This document shows, in pieces, positions 1-8,639 of a DNA stretch of 64,000 nucleotides. A program made the translations under genes and the position numbers. Every line of letters begins with the position of its first letter. Positions within the stretch are counted from its first letter, which is position 1. The notes beneath the pieces are model-generated. The model had not been told where the DNA came from. It ran no database searches and saw only the letters and a list, made by a program, of their open reading frames with translations. The stretch is from the NCBI GenBank assembly GCA_041650375.1, contig JBAZLH010000003.1, positions 73,719-137,718 of the forward strand. Reading direction: 5' to 3'. Origin of the DNA: UBA6220 sp041650375. GTDB taxonomy: Bacteria > Patescibacteriota > Minisyncoccia > Minisyncoccales > Minisyncoccaceae.

Positions 1-205
1 TGTAAGTTTTTAAATCAAAAGACGGATTTTTAAAATCGCGGTAGATTCTGCGTTTCTCGGCCATTAAATAATATTGCTTGGTTACGTAAAAAGTAATCAG
101 GGCGATAAAAAATATTGAGATAATAATAAACACCACCTTAAACGGCAACAAAGCGCTGTTTAATTGGTGCGAAGTTAGAAAATTATTAATATCATCTAAT
201 GCCAT
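1..205 (-). CDS. Partial membrane protein, N-terminus only
   Basis: A minus-strand reading frame opens with ATG at 203-205 and runs off the left edge without a stop, giving 68 codons. Residues about 21-44 form one hydrophobic helix (begins PFKVVFIIISIFFIAL), followed by a basic stretch with KRRIYRD, so the protein is probably an inner-membrane protein with a cytoplasmic basic flank. It overlaps the 3' end of gatA by 14 bases, which suggests translational coupling. I do not recognise the family, and most of the protein lies outside the window. Confidence 0.6.
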   Translation of the reverse strand, partial: MALDDINNFLTSHQLNSALLPFKVVFIIISIFFIALITFYVTKQYYLMAEKRRIYRDFKNPSFDLKTY

Positions 206-1622
206 AATTTTTTTGCAAGAAATTAGCGACGCTGAAAATTAAGTTTTCTTTAAGGGCCGGAGCGACAAGCTGCAGGCCAATCGGCAGGTTATTCGCAAAG
301 CCGCATGGAATTGACATTCCGGGCAAACCGGCCAGCGGAACGGAAACAGTATAAACATCCGCCAAATACATTGATAAGGGGTCTTCGGTTTTTTCGCCTA
401 TTTTAAAAGGCAATATTGGCGAAGTCGGACTCATAATAATGTCAACTTTTTCAAACGCGTCATCAAAATCTTTTTTAATCAAGGTTCTGACTTTTAACGC
501 TTTCTTGTAATAAGCGTCATAATAGCCTGCGGACAAAGTATAAGTGCCGAGCATTATTCTTTTTTTCACTTCGGCTCCAAATCCAGCGGTCCTGTTTTGC
601 AAATACGAATCAACGATATCCCAGTCCCCGTCTTTTACTATTTCACTATACCTTATTCCGTCAAATCTCGCCAAGTTGGCGCTGGCTTCCGCCGGGGCGA
701 TAATGTAATAACAAGCCAAAGCGTATTCGGCGTGCGGCAAGCTGATTTCAATTATTTCCGCGCCGTTTTGTTTGTAAAAATCAATGGCCTTTCTGACCGA
801 TTCTTCAATAATTGGATCCAAGCCCTCGCCGAAATATTCTTTCGGCACTCCGATTTTTAAATTTTTAACGTCAAAAGTTTTTTCATCCAATGGCAGGTCA
901 AAACTCGTGGAATCGCATCTGTCTTTGCCTTTAATCGCGTCAAAAACAATTTTACAATCATCGGAATTTTTCGCAATAGGCCCGATTTGGTCCAAGGAAG
1001 ATGCGTAAGCGATTACGCCATAACGCGAAACCGCGCCATAGGTCGGCTTTACGCCGTTAACGCCGCAAAAGGCTGCCGGTTGCCGGATGGATCCGCCAGT
1101 GTCCGAACCCAAAGCAAAAACACACATATCCGCGGCCACGGCAGCGGCTGACCCACCCGAACTTCCGCCGGGAACTCGTTCAAGGTCATGGGGATTTTTG
1201 GTTGGGAAGAATCCGGAATTTTCACACGAAGAACCCATGGCGAATTCGTCCATATTGGTTTTACCCAAAAATATAGCGCCTTGTTCTTCCAGTTTTTTAA
1301 TAACTGTGGCGTTATAGGTTGCTCTGTAATCTTTTAAAAATTTTGAACCCGCGGTGCACTGTTCGCCTTTTACCATTATATTGTCTTTGATGGCGCAAGG
1401 AATGCCGGTTAGCGGCTGTTCTTTGCCTTCGGCAATCATTTTATCCGCGATTTCAGCTTGGTTTAACGCCAGCTTTTCGGTAACGCAAAGAAAAGCCTTT
1501 ACTTCCAAGTCTTTTTCTTTAATTTTTTTCAAATAGGCTTTGGTTAATTCAACGGCCGTATATTCTTTATTTTTAAAGGCCTGCTTGATTTTATCAATTG
1601 TTAAGCCGGTTAAGTCAATCAT
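192..1622 (-). CDS. gatA: Asp/Glu-tRNA amidotransferase subunit A
   Basis: Catalytic amidase subunit of GatCAB. It releases ammonia from glutamine and supplies it for conversion of Glu-tRNA(Gln) and/or Asp-tRNA(Asn) to the amide forms in the cytoplasm. The 476 residues match the usual family length. The amidase-signature triad is visible: Lys79 in CAIKDN, cis-Ser154 in PGGSSGGS and Ser178 in DTGGSIRQ. Its ATG overlaps the end of gatC by 8 bases, so the two are co-translated. gatB is not in the window. With gltX nearby this fits indirect Gln-tRNA formation. Confidence 0.97.
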   Translation of the reverse strand: MIDLTGLTIDKIKQAFKNKEYTAVELTKAYLKKIKEKDLEVKAFLCVTEKLALNQAEIADKMIAEGKEQPLTGIPCAIKDNIMVKGEQCTAGSKFLKDYRATYNATVIKKLEEQGAIFLGKTNMDEFAMGSSCENSGFFPTKNPHDLERVPGGSSGGSAAAVAADMCVFALGSDTGGSIRQPAAFCGVNGVKPTYGAVSRYGVIAYASSLDQIGPIAKNSDDCKIVFDAIKGKDRCDSTSFDLPLDEKTFDVKNLKIGVPKEYFGEGLDPIIEESVRKAIDFYKQNGAEIIEISLPHAEYALACYYIIAPAEASANLARFDGIRYSEIVKDGDWDIVDSYLQNRTAGFGAEVKKRIMLGTYTLSAGYYDAYYKKALKVRTLIKKDFDDAFEKVDIIMSPTSPILPFKIGEKTEDPLSMYLADVYTVSVPLAGLPGMSIPCGFANNLPIGLQLVAPALKENLIFSVANFLQKNYGIR

Positions 1623-1908
1623 TGTTATTCAATATTTTTTTAACTTCCAAATAATTATCCCGTTGGCGCGGCATTAAAGCGGCTAAAAGTTTCACGTCCG
1701 CAAAATTCCTTTCTTTATCTTCGCGGAAGACATTTTCCACATTAGCCATATTCGCGGTTTCTTCAATTAAAGAAACGTCCAATTCTTTCAGCTTGTTTAC
1801 ATAGTCCAAAATAGAAGAAAAATCTTGCTCAAATTTCTTCATTTCTTCCTCGTTTATTTTTAAGTAAGAAAGTTTAGCGATTTTTTTTACGTCTTCTTCA
1901 GAAATCAT
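1615..1908 (-). CDS. gatC: Asp/Glu-tRNA amidotransferase subunit C
   Basis: Small subunit that wraps around and stabilises GatA in GatCAB. The 97 residues show the family pattern: an N-terminal helix (SEEDVKKIAKLSYLKI), then FEQDFSSILDYVNKLKELD, and a C-terminal extension with FREDKE. It is the first gene of the gatC-gatA pair. A 36-bp AT-rich direct repeat begins 7 bp upstream of its start. Confidence 0.93.
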   Translation of the reverse strand: MISEEDVKKIAKLSYLKINEEEMKKFEQDFSSILDYVNKLKELDVSLIEETANMANVENVFREDKERNFADVKLLAALMPRQRDNYLEVKKILNNND

Positions 1909-1914
1909 ATGATA

Positions 1915-1950
1915 GTATTTAGTATATAGTATTTTGTATTTGGTATTTAG
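1915..1950. repeat. 36-bp direct repeat, left copy
   Basis: AT-rich block built from GTATTTA/GTATTTTG-like words. It matches the block at 2344-2379 in 35 of 36 positions in the same orientation. The two copies bracket the small secreted-protein gene at 1998-2330. Degenerate relatives occur near 36473 and 57729. Confidence 0.85.
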
Positions 1951-1997
1951 CGTAAAAACCTAAATCAATATTAGAACAATTCAAGGTTTTGGGCAAA

Positions 1998-2330
1998 TTA
2001 TTTTTTGAAAAAACCCATTGTCCAATTCCAGCCAAAAACAATGGCATTCCAAATTTCTCCGGGCATAGTCCGGGCTTCTTCGCTGAATTCTTTTGCCGCG
2101 GCCGGCATATTTTTTTGAAGCCATGTTTCAACATTGGTAAATGTTTTTTGGCAAAATGGAAGGATTTGTTCTTGCCAGCTTTTTGTGGCTTCGGGCAACT
2201 TTTCTTCCACCGTTGTTTTAATATTGCTTACAGTTGTATCAATAGTATCGGTTTCCGCCCGAACCAACGAGCCGAACATAAATAACGCGAACAATAAACA
2301 AGCTGAAAGAGCGATTTTTTTGTTAAGCAT
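1998..2330 (-). CDS. Small secreted protein of unknown function
   Basis: 110 residues. The N-terminus is a classic signal peptide: KK at 4-5, a hydrophobic core at about 6-22, and a V-x-A site at 23-25 before Glu26. The mature part is helical and acidic/basic mixed, with several Trp (ETWLQKNMPAAAKEF, WNAIVFGWNWTMGFF), so an exported amphipathic protein is likely. No family recognised. It sits between gatC and gltX and is flanked on both sides by a nearly identical 36-bp direct repeat, which suggests it is a separable cassette. No clear Shine-Dalgarno sequence precedes the ATG. Confidence 0.7.
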   Translation of the reverse strand: MLNKKIALSACLLFALFMFGSLVRAETDTIDTTVSNIKTTVEEKLPEATKSWQEQILPFCQKTFTNVETWLQKNMPAAAKEFSEEARTMPGEIWNAIVFGWNWTMGFFKK

Positions 2331-2343
2331 GTTTTGTTATTAA

Positions 2344-2379
2344 GTATTTAGTATAAAGTATTTTGTATTTGGTATTTAG
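2344..2379. repeat. 36-bp direct repeat, right copy
   Basis: Same orientation and sequence as 1915-1950 with one mismatch (T/A at the 13th base). It lies just upstream of the ATG of the secreted-protein gene, so it forms that gene's 5' region. Confidence 0.85.
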
Positions 2380-2395
2380 AAACGCGTACCCTTAT

Positions 2396-3958
2396 TTATG
2401 TTTCTTTTATTAATTGAAGGGCTGAATCAATTCGTTGAAGAGTTTTTTCTTTACCCAGCGCTTCGGCAATTTCTATCGGCCCGGCTGAATTTTTTTTGCC
2501 GGTCAGCGCCACCCTTAAGGGCCAAAGCAAATTGCCGCGATTCGGCATTTTTTCAGCTTGTTCCATTAAAATCGGCTCCAAGTTATCTTTATTAAAATTG
2601 TTTTCATCAATATTGGATAATATTTCATGCGATTTTTTTAAAGATTCCACTAGGTCAACGTCAGTCATTTCTTTCCAGTTTAAAAGTTCTTTCTCGTAAG
2701 CCAAATCTTTTACGAAAAACAAATCAACCATTTCAACTATTTCGGAAAGCTTTTTCAAACGTTCTTGGTATAAAGCGACTACTTTTTCCAAATAATTAAA
2801 CATAACTTCTTCTCCCGTATTTTTGATTTCATAAAGCTCCGCGGCTTTTTCTTCAATCAGCCCGGCCTTTTCCAAATACGGAACAACCATTTCGGTTAAA
2901 TCCGCCAAAGGCTTTTTGCGGATGTAAAATCCGTTAATCCAATCCAGCTTATCAATATTAAAAATCGCTCCGGCTTTTTGGATTTTCTCCAAAGAAAAAT
3001 CCTTAATCAATTCATCCATTGAATATATTTCTTTTTCCGTGCCCGGATTCCATCCCAGGAAAGCGATAAAATTAATCAGCGCTTCCGGAAGATAACCGGC
3101 GTCTTTATAATCCACCACAGATGTTTTGCCGTCGCGCTTGCTTAATTTTTTCTTGTCCGGACCGAGAATTAAAGGTATGTGCGCGTATTGCGGCTGCTTA
3201 AAGCCCAAGGCCTCAATCAAAAGGATTTGTTTGGGCGCGTTGCTCAAATGTTCATCGCCGCGGATAATGTGGCTGATTTTCATTTCTTCGTCGTCCACAA
3301 CCACGGTAAAATTATATAAAGCATTATCCAAATCTTTGGCAATCACAATGTCCCCGATTATATTGGAGTCAAATTCAACCTCGCCCTTGATTAAATCATT
3401 AAAAATTATTTTATGGTTTAATGGGCATTTGAATCGTATCACCGAATCCTTACCTTGCGCCAAGCATTGTTCAACTTCGCTTCTGCCTAGATCCCGGCAT
3501 TTGCCTTTGTAAATCGGGGCTTCACCGATAGACATTAAATATTGCTTTTCCGCTTCCACGTCTTCGCGGCTGCAAAAACAATAATAAGCCGTGCCGTTCG
3601 CGAGCATTTGCTGCAAGTATTTTTTGTAAATATCTTTTCTTTCGCTCTGCCTGTAAGGCGCGTACGGGCCGACATAATCCATTTTATAATCATCCGGGTT
3701 AAATTTTTGCCCATTGATTAAAGCCGGGCCCTCGTCCCAATTTATTTGCAGCCATTCCAAAATTTTAATAAGCTCGTGCTCCCATTCAAATTTTGACCTT
3801 TCCGCGTCAGTGTCTTCAATTCTAAGCACGTATTGCCCGTTTTTTTGTTTGGCGTACAGGTAATTAAACAAACAAGTCCTTAAGCTGCCAATATGAACAT
3901 GGCCCGTTGGCGACGGGGCGAATCTTGTTCGGACAATTGGAGTATCTTTATTAACCAT
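2396..3958 (-). CDS. gltX: Glutamyl-tRNA synthetase
   Basis: Class I synthetase that charges tRNA with glutamate in the cytoplasm. Visible features: HIGH-type motif HVHIGS at residues 20-25, KLSKR (KMSKS loop) at 271-275, and a zinc-site pattern C127-x-C129 ... Y150-x3-C154 as in the E. coli enzyme. Length 520 is slightly above the usual 470-490. The start is the ATG at 3956-3958, 9 bp after the murG stop. Because gatCA is adjacent, it may be a non-discriminating enzyme that also makes Glu-tRNA(Gln); that is inference from context. Confidence 0.96.
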   Translation of the reverse strand: MVNKDTPIVRTRFAPSPTGHVHIGSLRTCLFNYLYAKQKNGQYVLRIEDTDAERSKFEWEHELIKILEWLQINWDEGPALINGQKFNPDDYKMDYVGPYAPYRQSERKDIYKKYLQQMLANGTAYYCFCSREDVEAEKQYLMSIGEAPIYKGKCRDLGRSEVEQCLAQGKDSVIRFKCPLNHKIIFNDLIKGEVEFDSNIIGDIVIAKDLDNALYNFTVVVDDEEMKISHIIRGDEHLSNAPKQILLIEALGFKQPQYAHIPLILGPDKKKLSKRDGKTSVVDYKDAGYLPEALINFIAFLGWNPGTEKEIYSMDELIKDFSLEKIQKAGAIFNIDKLDWINGFYIRKKPLADLTEMVVPYLEKAGLIEEKAAELYEIKNTGEEVMFNYLEKVVALYQERLKKLSEIVEMVDLFFVKDLAYEKELLNWKEMTDVDLVESLKKSHEILSNIDENNFNKDNLEPILMEQAEKMPNRGNLLWPLRVALTGKKNSAGPIEIAEALGKEKTLQRIDSALQLIKET

Positions 3959-3967
3959 ACTTTATGT

Positions 3968-5098
3968 TTATTGCGTTATCCCCAAAAAGTCAATTAAATA
4001 TTTGGCGATATTGTCGGCTGCCTTAGGTTTGGCGAAATTCGCGGCCGCTTTGCTCATTAATTCCAAATTGCCGTAAGTTACCAAATCAAGAGTTTTTTCC
4101 AGGAAAAAATTGGGCGTAAGATTGCCCTCTTCAATCACAATCGCGGCTCCGGACTCGGCGTAAGCATAGGCGTTTTTTACTTGATGGTTTTGGGCCGATT
4201 CCGGAAGCGGAATCAAGATGCTTGGCTTTTTAAAAGCCGCGACTTCAAAAATAGTTCCCGCGCCCGCTCGGCTGATTACGCAATTTGAAACAAATAAAGC
4301 GCTTTTCATTTGCGTTTCGTTTAAAAAAGGATACGGGTGGTAATTGGAGTGCAATTCCTTGGGCACGAACGCTTGCAGGGCGGTTTGCGCTTTTTCAAAA
4401 TCATTGTAACCCGTTTGGTGGACAACTTCAAAAACTTTTAACAGTTGCGGCAAAATTTGGAAAATCAATTCATTTATTCTAGTGCTGCCCTGTGAGCCGC
4501 CCAAAATAAGCAGAACCGGCTTTTCGGAAATCACGCCGATTTCCCGGCGTGCGTTTTTAAAATCACCCAGCAGAATCTCTTCCCGGATAGGATTGCCTGC
4601 CAAAACCATTTTGTTTGTCTTAAAAAAAGAAGTTTGTTTTATCGGGAAAGAAACAAAAATAGTTTGGCTGAAATAACTCAGTATTCTGTTTGCCAATCCC
4701 GGGGCAACGTCAGACTCATGCAAAAAAACCGGAATTCCCAAAAGCCAACCGGCGAAAGTAGCGGGCAGGGCGCCGTAACCACCTTTGCAAAATATCATGT
4801 CCGGAGCGGAAAAAAATAAAATTAAAAACGCTTGGATAATCCCCAAGGGAATTTTTATAAAAATATCAACAATGTTTTGCAACAAGCTGAGCGGAGTAAA
4901 GTAACGGCGCGCTTTGCCGGAAAGAATAAAGTAAGTTTTCAGGCCTTCTTTAAAGAATAATTTTGAAACAAATTCATCTTCCGGGCCCATATACGATAAA
5001 TCAACTTTGGTGCCGCATCTTTTTTTTATTTCTCGGGCAATAGCAATAATGGGAAAAACATGCCCGCCCGTGCCTCCACCGCTAAATAATATCTTCAT
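3968..5098 (-). CDS. murG: UDP-GlcNAc:lipid I GlcNAc transferase
   Basis: Converts lipid I to lipid II on the cytoplasmic face of the membrane. Family GT28 pattern: the glycine-rich N-terminal loop GGGTGGHVFP at 7-16, HESDVAPGLANRIL in the middle, and the donor-site loop with ISRAGAGTIFEVAAFKKPSILIP split over the C-domain. The length, 376 residues, is normal. It lies downstream of ftsW and upstream of gltX on the same strand, spaced 37 and 9 bp. Confidence 0.96.
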   Translation of the reverse strand: MKILFSGGGTGGHVFPIIAIAREIKKRCGTKVDLSYMGPEDEFVSKLFFKEGLKTYFILSGKARRYFTPLSLLQNIVDIFIKIPLGIIQAFLILFFSAPDMIFCKGGYGALPATFAGWLLGIPVFLHESDVAPGLANRILSYFSQTIFVSFPIKQTSFFKTNKMVLAGNPIREEILLGDFKNARREIGVISEKPVLLILGGSQGSTRINELIFQILPQLLKVFEVVHQTGYNDFEKAQTALQAFVPKELHSNYHPYPFLNETQMKSALFVSNCVISRAGAGTIFEVAAFKKPSILIPLPESAQNHQVKNAYAYAESGAAIVIEEGNLTPNFFLEKTLDLVTYGNLELMSKAAANFAKPKAADNIAKYLIDFLGITQ

Positions 5099-5135
5099 GG
5101 TTTAACTATAATATTTTTTAAATGTTTTAACAAGA

Positions 5136-6233
5136 TTAATCTTCTCTGATTTGCGTGGATATTTTTAAAAGTATTCCGCAAGCAATCAACTCCACTATCA
5201 AGTGCGTGCCTCCGGCGGTAATAAAGGGCAAGGGCGTGCCGCTTAAGGGCATCAATCCGGTCATGGCGCCGATATTCACAAAAGCTTGGATAGTAATCCA
5301 AGAACCGATTCCAATGGCCACAAGCTTATTGAAGCTGTCCGCGCTTTTTTTGAAAATAAAAAACGAGGTTACCGTAAACATTAAAAAAGCGCCGATTAAG
5401 AATAAGCACCCGATAAATCCCATTTCTTCCGCGTAAATCGCGAAAATTGAATCCGAGGTGGCTTCGGGCAAAAATCCGAGTTTCTGTGAGCTGAATCCCA
5501 AACCCGAACCGATTAATCCGCCCGAACCGATGGCAATTAAGGCCTGGTTAATGTGGTAGCCAACGCCCAAAGGATCGCTTTCCGGGTGAAGAAAAGTCAG
5601 GAATCTTTGCATTCTGTATGGCGCAAAAATCACCATGGCTGCGGCTAATGCCGCGCCCGCTATCCAAATGCCAAGATTGTAAACCAAAGGAGTGTTGGCT
5701 GCGAAAAAGATAATACAAGCAATGGCTGAAATAATTATCAAAGTGCTCAAGTTTGATTGTAAAATCAAAGCCAATGCCACCAATCCTAAAACCAGGAAAA
5801 ACGGGGGTATCCTTTTTTTCATCGGCCGGGCACTGCTTAAAATTGCGGATAAATACAAAATGGTCGCCAATTTCAAAAATTCGGATGGCTGAAAACTGGT
5901 AAATCCCAAATTCAGCCAACGGGTTGCGCCTCCCTGGGTTTCGGAAAAAGCCGGAATGAAAACCGCCAAAGTTAAAAGAGACGCGCCGATAAAAAACAGC
6001 AGACTGTATTTTTTGTAAAAATTCAAAGGTATTTTAAAAGCGATAAAGCCGAGAATCAAACCGGGAATAAGCCCGCGAATCAGCTGGTTAAACAAATAAT
6101 GCGCCGGACTGTTGCCGCTTTTAAGCGACAAGGGAGCCGAGGCCGTGGTTAGCGCCAAAACACCTATCAGAGTTAACAAAAATATGGAAACAAGCAAGGC
6201 CATATTTGGTTTGTTTTTCGCTTTATTTGCCAT
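5136..6233 (-). CDS. ftsW: SEDS peptidoglycan polymerase FtsW
   Basis: Integral membrane glycosyltransferase of the SEDS family that polymerises lipid II, here most likely at division. About ten hydrophobic segments fill the 365 residues. Family blocks include GGATRWLNLGFTSFQPSEFLKLA, the ESDPLGVGYHINQALIAIGSGG region, and LPFITAGGTHL near the C-terminus. The start overlaps the murD stop by 11 bases and murG follows, so I call FtsW rather than RodA, although mrdA and mreCD also lie in this window (57-61 kb) without a rodA. Confidence 0.9.
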   Translation of the reverse strand: MANKAKNKPNMALLVSIFLLTLIGVLALTTASAPLSLKSGNSPAHYLFNQLIRGLIPGLILGFIAFKIPLNFYKKYSLLFFIGASLLTLAVFIPAFSETQGGATRWLNLGFTSFQPSEFLKLATILYLSAILSSARPMKKRIPPFFLVLGLVALALILQSNLSTLIIISAIACIIFFAANTPLVYNLGIWIAGAALAAAMVIFAPYRMQRFLTFLHPESDPLGVGYHINQALIAIGSGGLIGSGLGFSSQKLGFLPEATSDSIFAIYAEEMGFIGCLFLIGAFLMFTVTSFFIFKKSADSFNKLVAIGIGSWITIQAFVNIGAMTGLMPLSGTPLPFITAGGTHLIVELIACGILLKISTQIRED

Positions 6234-7545
6234 ATTGTTTTACGTATTTTTTAAACAAATCGCCCCGTTCTTTGTAATCCTTGAATATTCCAAAACTTGG
6301 CGAAGCGCAGGATAAAAGGCAAATTTTGCCCGGATTTGTTTTTTTAAAACAAATTTTCACCGCTTCTTCTATATTATCCGTAAAATACTTGTTAAAACGG
6401 GATTGCGATTCCTTATTGATTCCTTGCCATATTTTTTTTCCCGAAACGGGCAAGAAGATAAGATTTTTTAATCCAATATTTTCGGAAATTTCTTGCGAAA
6501 TTTTCGTGAAGTCAATTCCCCTGTCAAATCCGCCGAGAATAATTGTTTCCACTTTTTCGCCAAGCGTATTCAGGGCAAAAATAGTGGCTTCGGGAATCGT
6601 GGCAATGGAATCATCGTAAAACTCTATATTTTTAAATTTGCCAACCAACTCCAACCGGTGCGACAAGGGCTTAAAAGCTTTAATGCCTTTAATGATTTGC
6701 CCATTGGTTAGTTTTAATATTTTGCCAACTTCGAAAACGGCGGTTAGATTTTCTTTGTGCGTAATTTCTTGAAATTTCGGATTTTGCCTAAAAATATCCT
6801 CATATTTTTTGGGATCAATCCCTATTTTTTTAGATTTTATTTTTCGCGACAAACTTTTAATTTCCTTAAGCCCGGGATTAAAAATAAACCAATCGTTTTT
6901 ATTTTGGAGGTTCGCGATATTGGTTTTGGCTTTAAAATATTCTTTGAAGTTTTTGTAATAATCCAAGTGCTCGGGATAAATATTCAAGAATACGGCGATT
7001 TGGGGGCTATGCTTTAAAAATTGCAATTGATGGGAAGATAATTCGTAAACAATAATATCTTTTTTGCTAATCTTGGAAAGATACGACAAAGATGGCGTTT
7101 CAATATTCCCAAGCAAGTAGGTTGAAAAACCGTTCTTTTTTAAAACGCTATAAATTAGGGACGAAGTTGTGCTTTTACCTTTGGTGCCGGTCACGCCGAT
7201 TATTTTTGCGGGCGAATTGTCAAAAAATAATTCGGTCTGGCTCGTCACAACGCCGCCTTTTTTAAGATATTTTTTAATCGCGCTAAACCGGATGCCTGGT
7301 GATTTTAAAACAACATCAAAATTTTTCAAAGATTTGAGGTAATCTTTGCCTCCGTAATATTTAACGCAATCATCTTTGCTTAATATTTTTTCAATTTTAG
7401 GGTCTAATTCAGAAATATCTTTTTTGTCCGCGATTGCGATTAATTTTTTGGGAAATGTTTTTCGCAAAAATAAAAAAGAATCCAGCCCTTCGCGGCCAAT
7501 GCCTAAAATAACCAAATCCTTATTTTTCAGTTCCCTTATCTTCAT
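6223..7545 (-). CDS. murD: UDP-MurNAc-L-Ala:glutamate ligase
   Basis: Mur ligase that adds glutamate to UDP-MurNAc-L-Ala. An N-terminal Rossmann-like domain starts at MKIRELKNKDLVILGIGREG, followed by the ATP loop GVTGTKGKSTTSS and a central block with YPEHLDYYKNFKEY. I start at the internal ATG at 7543-7545 (440 residues) because the 18 residues upstream have no counterpart in the family and lie in AT-rich spacer. MurL is encoded 1.1 kb upstream on the same strand, so this enzyme may add L-Glu, as MurD2 does, instead of D-Glu. That point is inference. Confidence 0.92.
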   Translation of the reverse strand: MKIRELKNKDLVILGIGREGLDSFLFLRKTFPKKLIAIADKKDISELDPKIEKILSKDDCVKYYGGKDYLKSLKNFDVVLKSPGIRFSAIKKYLKKGGVVTSQTELFFDNSPAKIIGVTGTKGKSTTSSLIYSVLKKNGFSTYLLGNIETPSLSYLSKISKKDIIVYELSSHQLQFLKHSPQIAVFLNIYPEHLDYYKNFKEYFKAKTNIANLQNKNDWFIFNPGLKEIKSLSRKIKSKKIGIDPKKYEDIFRQNPKFQEITHKENLTAVFEVGKILKLTNGQIIKGIKAFKPLSHRLELVGKFKNIEFYDDSIATIPEATIFALNTLGEKVETIILGGFDRGIDFTKISQEISENIGLKNLIFLPVSGKKIWQGINKESQSRFNKYFTDNIEEAVKICFKKTNPGKICLLSCASPSFGIFKDYKERGDLFKKYVKQYGK

Positions 7546-7572
7546 TAAGTATAATTTAACACAATTAAAGTA

Positions 7573-7614
7573 TAAAAAAAAGACCGAATGCATAAACAAT
7601 TATTTATGCTTCGG
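7573..7614 (-). terminator. Intrinsic terminator of the 7604 gene
   Basis: Stem with GCATAAA (7590-7596) pairing TTTATGC (7603-7609), extended by CCGAA/TTCGG with one bulge, followed on the minus strand by eight U. The stop codon of the gene (7604-7606) lies inside the stem. Confidence 0.85.
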
Positions 7615-8221
7615 CCACAGTGAATCGTTCCAGAAAATCGAGCATTCTTTTGTTTACCAGCGGGTCTGTAAGAAGGGCCCGATGGCCAATCTTAGGAAAA
7701 AGGGAGTAAATTTCTGTTTGCGGCAGTGGCTCGTAAACTTTTTTAGCCAACCACCATTGCGAGAACTTACCCTGGATTTCCATTACCGGTCCTTTGGGGT
7801 GGTTCTTTTTTATAACTTGCATAGCCTTACTCGAGTACCTAATGTCTCGAATGCATTGGCGGGTAATCGGAAAGCGCGTAAGCATTAATAGTAGCTTCCA
7901 GACGGGAGTGCCGGCATTGGGCCCCTCCACAAGGATTTGCGGAATTTTAATTTTAGCGCGAGCCCATAACAGCCTAAGGCTAACCGTGTTCATCGAAAAA
8001 GCGATTATCGCATCGGGTGAATAGATGTCCACCTCGCCCGCAATCATCATCGCGTAGTCATCAATGCCAAGAGTAGAAGGCTGTTTTCCGCATTCGGAAA
8101 GCAGGACTTCATATCCATGCGGATTAACGAATTCGTTAAGCTTACCGCAAATTTGTTCAATTTGCTCAACATCTTTTTGAGTTTTTAAAAACCCGGGTAC
8201 GAAAAGAATTGTTTTAAGCAC
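7604..8221 (-). CDS. Divergent alpha/beta-hydrolase-like protein
   Basis: 205 residues, unknown function. The layout suggests an alpha/beta hydrolase: strand plus turn ILFVPGF at 5-11, a nucleophile-elbow-like AFSMN at about 74-78 in place of G-x-S-x-G, and a C-terminal FPKIGHRALLTDP with a candidate catalytic His. The elbow is degenerate, so activity is uncertain. The start is GTG at 8219-8221, supported by GGAG 10 bases upstream. A perfect-consensus promoter precedes it and a strong terminator overlaps its stop, so it is an independent single-gene unit between murD and murL. Confidence 0.75.
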   Translation of the reverse strand: MLKTILFVPGFLKTQKDVEQIEQICGKLNEFVNPHGYEVLLSECGKQPSTLGIDDYAMMIAGEVDIYSPDAIIAFSMNTVSLRLLWARAKIKIPQILVEGPNAGTPVWKLLLMLTRFPITRQCIRDIRYSSKAMQVIKKNHPKGPVMEIQGKFSQWWLAKKVYEPLPQTEIYSLFPKIGHRALLTDPLVNKRMLDFLERFTVAEA

Positions 8222-8258
8222 TTGGTCAACTCCATATTTAGTTTTTAATGATATATTA

Positions 8259-8287
8259 ATTATAAACTAATATATAATATATGTCAA
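8259..8287 (-). promoter_or_regulatory. Promoter of the 7604 gene
   Basis: TTGACA (8282-8287), 17-bp spacer, TATAAT (8259-8264): a perfect sigma-70 consensus. It starts just after the U-tract of the upstream gene's terminator. Confidence 0.85.
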
Positions 8288-8292
8288 TAGTA

Positions 8293-8319
8293 TAAAAAAA
8301 AGACCATTAATTAAAATGG
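8293..8319 (-). terminator. Intrinsic terminator of the 8322 gene
   Basis: CCATT (8304-8308) pairs with AATGG (8315-8319); minus-strand U-tract of eight at about 8293-8301. It lies directly after the stop codon at 8322. Confidence 0.75.
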
Positions 8320-8321
8320 GC

Positions 8322-8597
8322 TTAAATTTTTCGGGGAAAGAATTTATGGGGCGGAGCAAGCTCAACGTCGTGACCGAGATTTTGCAAAATTTCGGCAATT
8401 TCTTCCATTTGGTCTTCTTCCCCAATTTCACCCCCAACCACCAGATACGGCCTAAGGGCATTATCTACATCAAGGACTTCGGCGTTTACGCTAGCGATAA
8501 TCATTTCGTTGGCATAAGGCTTGTCGCTAAAATCCGGTAAAATGAGCTTTAGTATCTTTGCGCTCTTTTCATATCCATACGCAGTAACGCTTAGCAT
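8322..8597 (-). CDS. Small acidic protein of unknown function
   Basis: 91 residues, no family recognised. It starts with MLSVTAYGYEKSAKIL, contains the hydrophobic LRPYLVVGGEIGEEDQ, and ends in a basic PRKI; no signal peptide or membrane helix. A -10-like TATCCT ends 6 bases before the ATG, so the transcript would be leaderless. Promoter and terminator frame it as a single-gene unit between murL and the 7604 gene, which supports it as real. Confidence 0.65.
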   Translation of the reverse strand: MLSVTAYGYEKSAKILKLILPDFSDKPYANEMIIASVNAEVLDVDNALRPYLVVGGEIGEEDQMEEIAEILQNLGHDVELAPPHKFFPRKI

Positions 8598-8603
8598 ATT
8601 GCC

Positions 8604-8632
8604 AGGATAAAATATAATTTTATTTAAGTCAA
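8604..8632 (-). promoter_or_regulatory. Promoter of the 8322 gene
   Basis: TTGACT (8627-8632), 17-bp spacer, TATCCT (8604-8609). Transcription would begin at or next to the ATG at 8597. Confidence 0.55.
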
Positions 8633-8639
8633 GCCAAAA

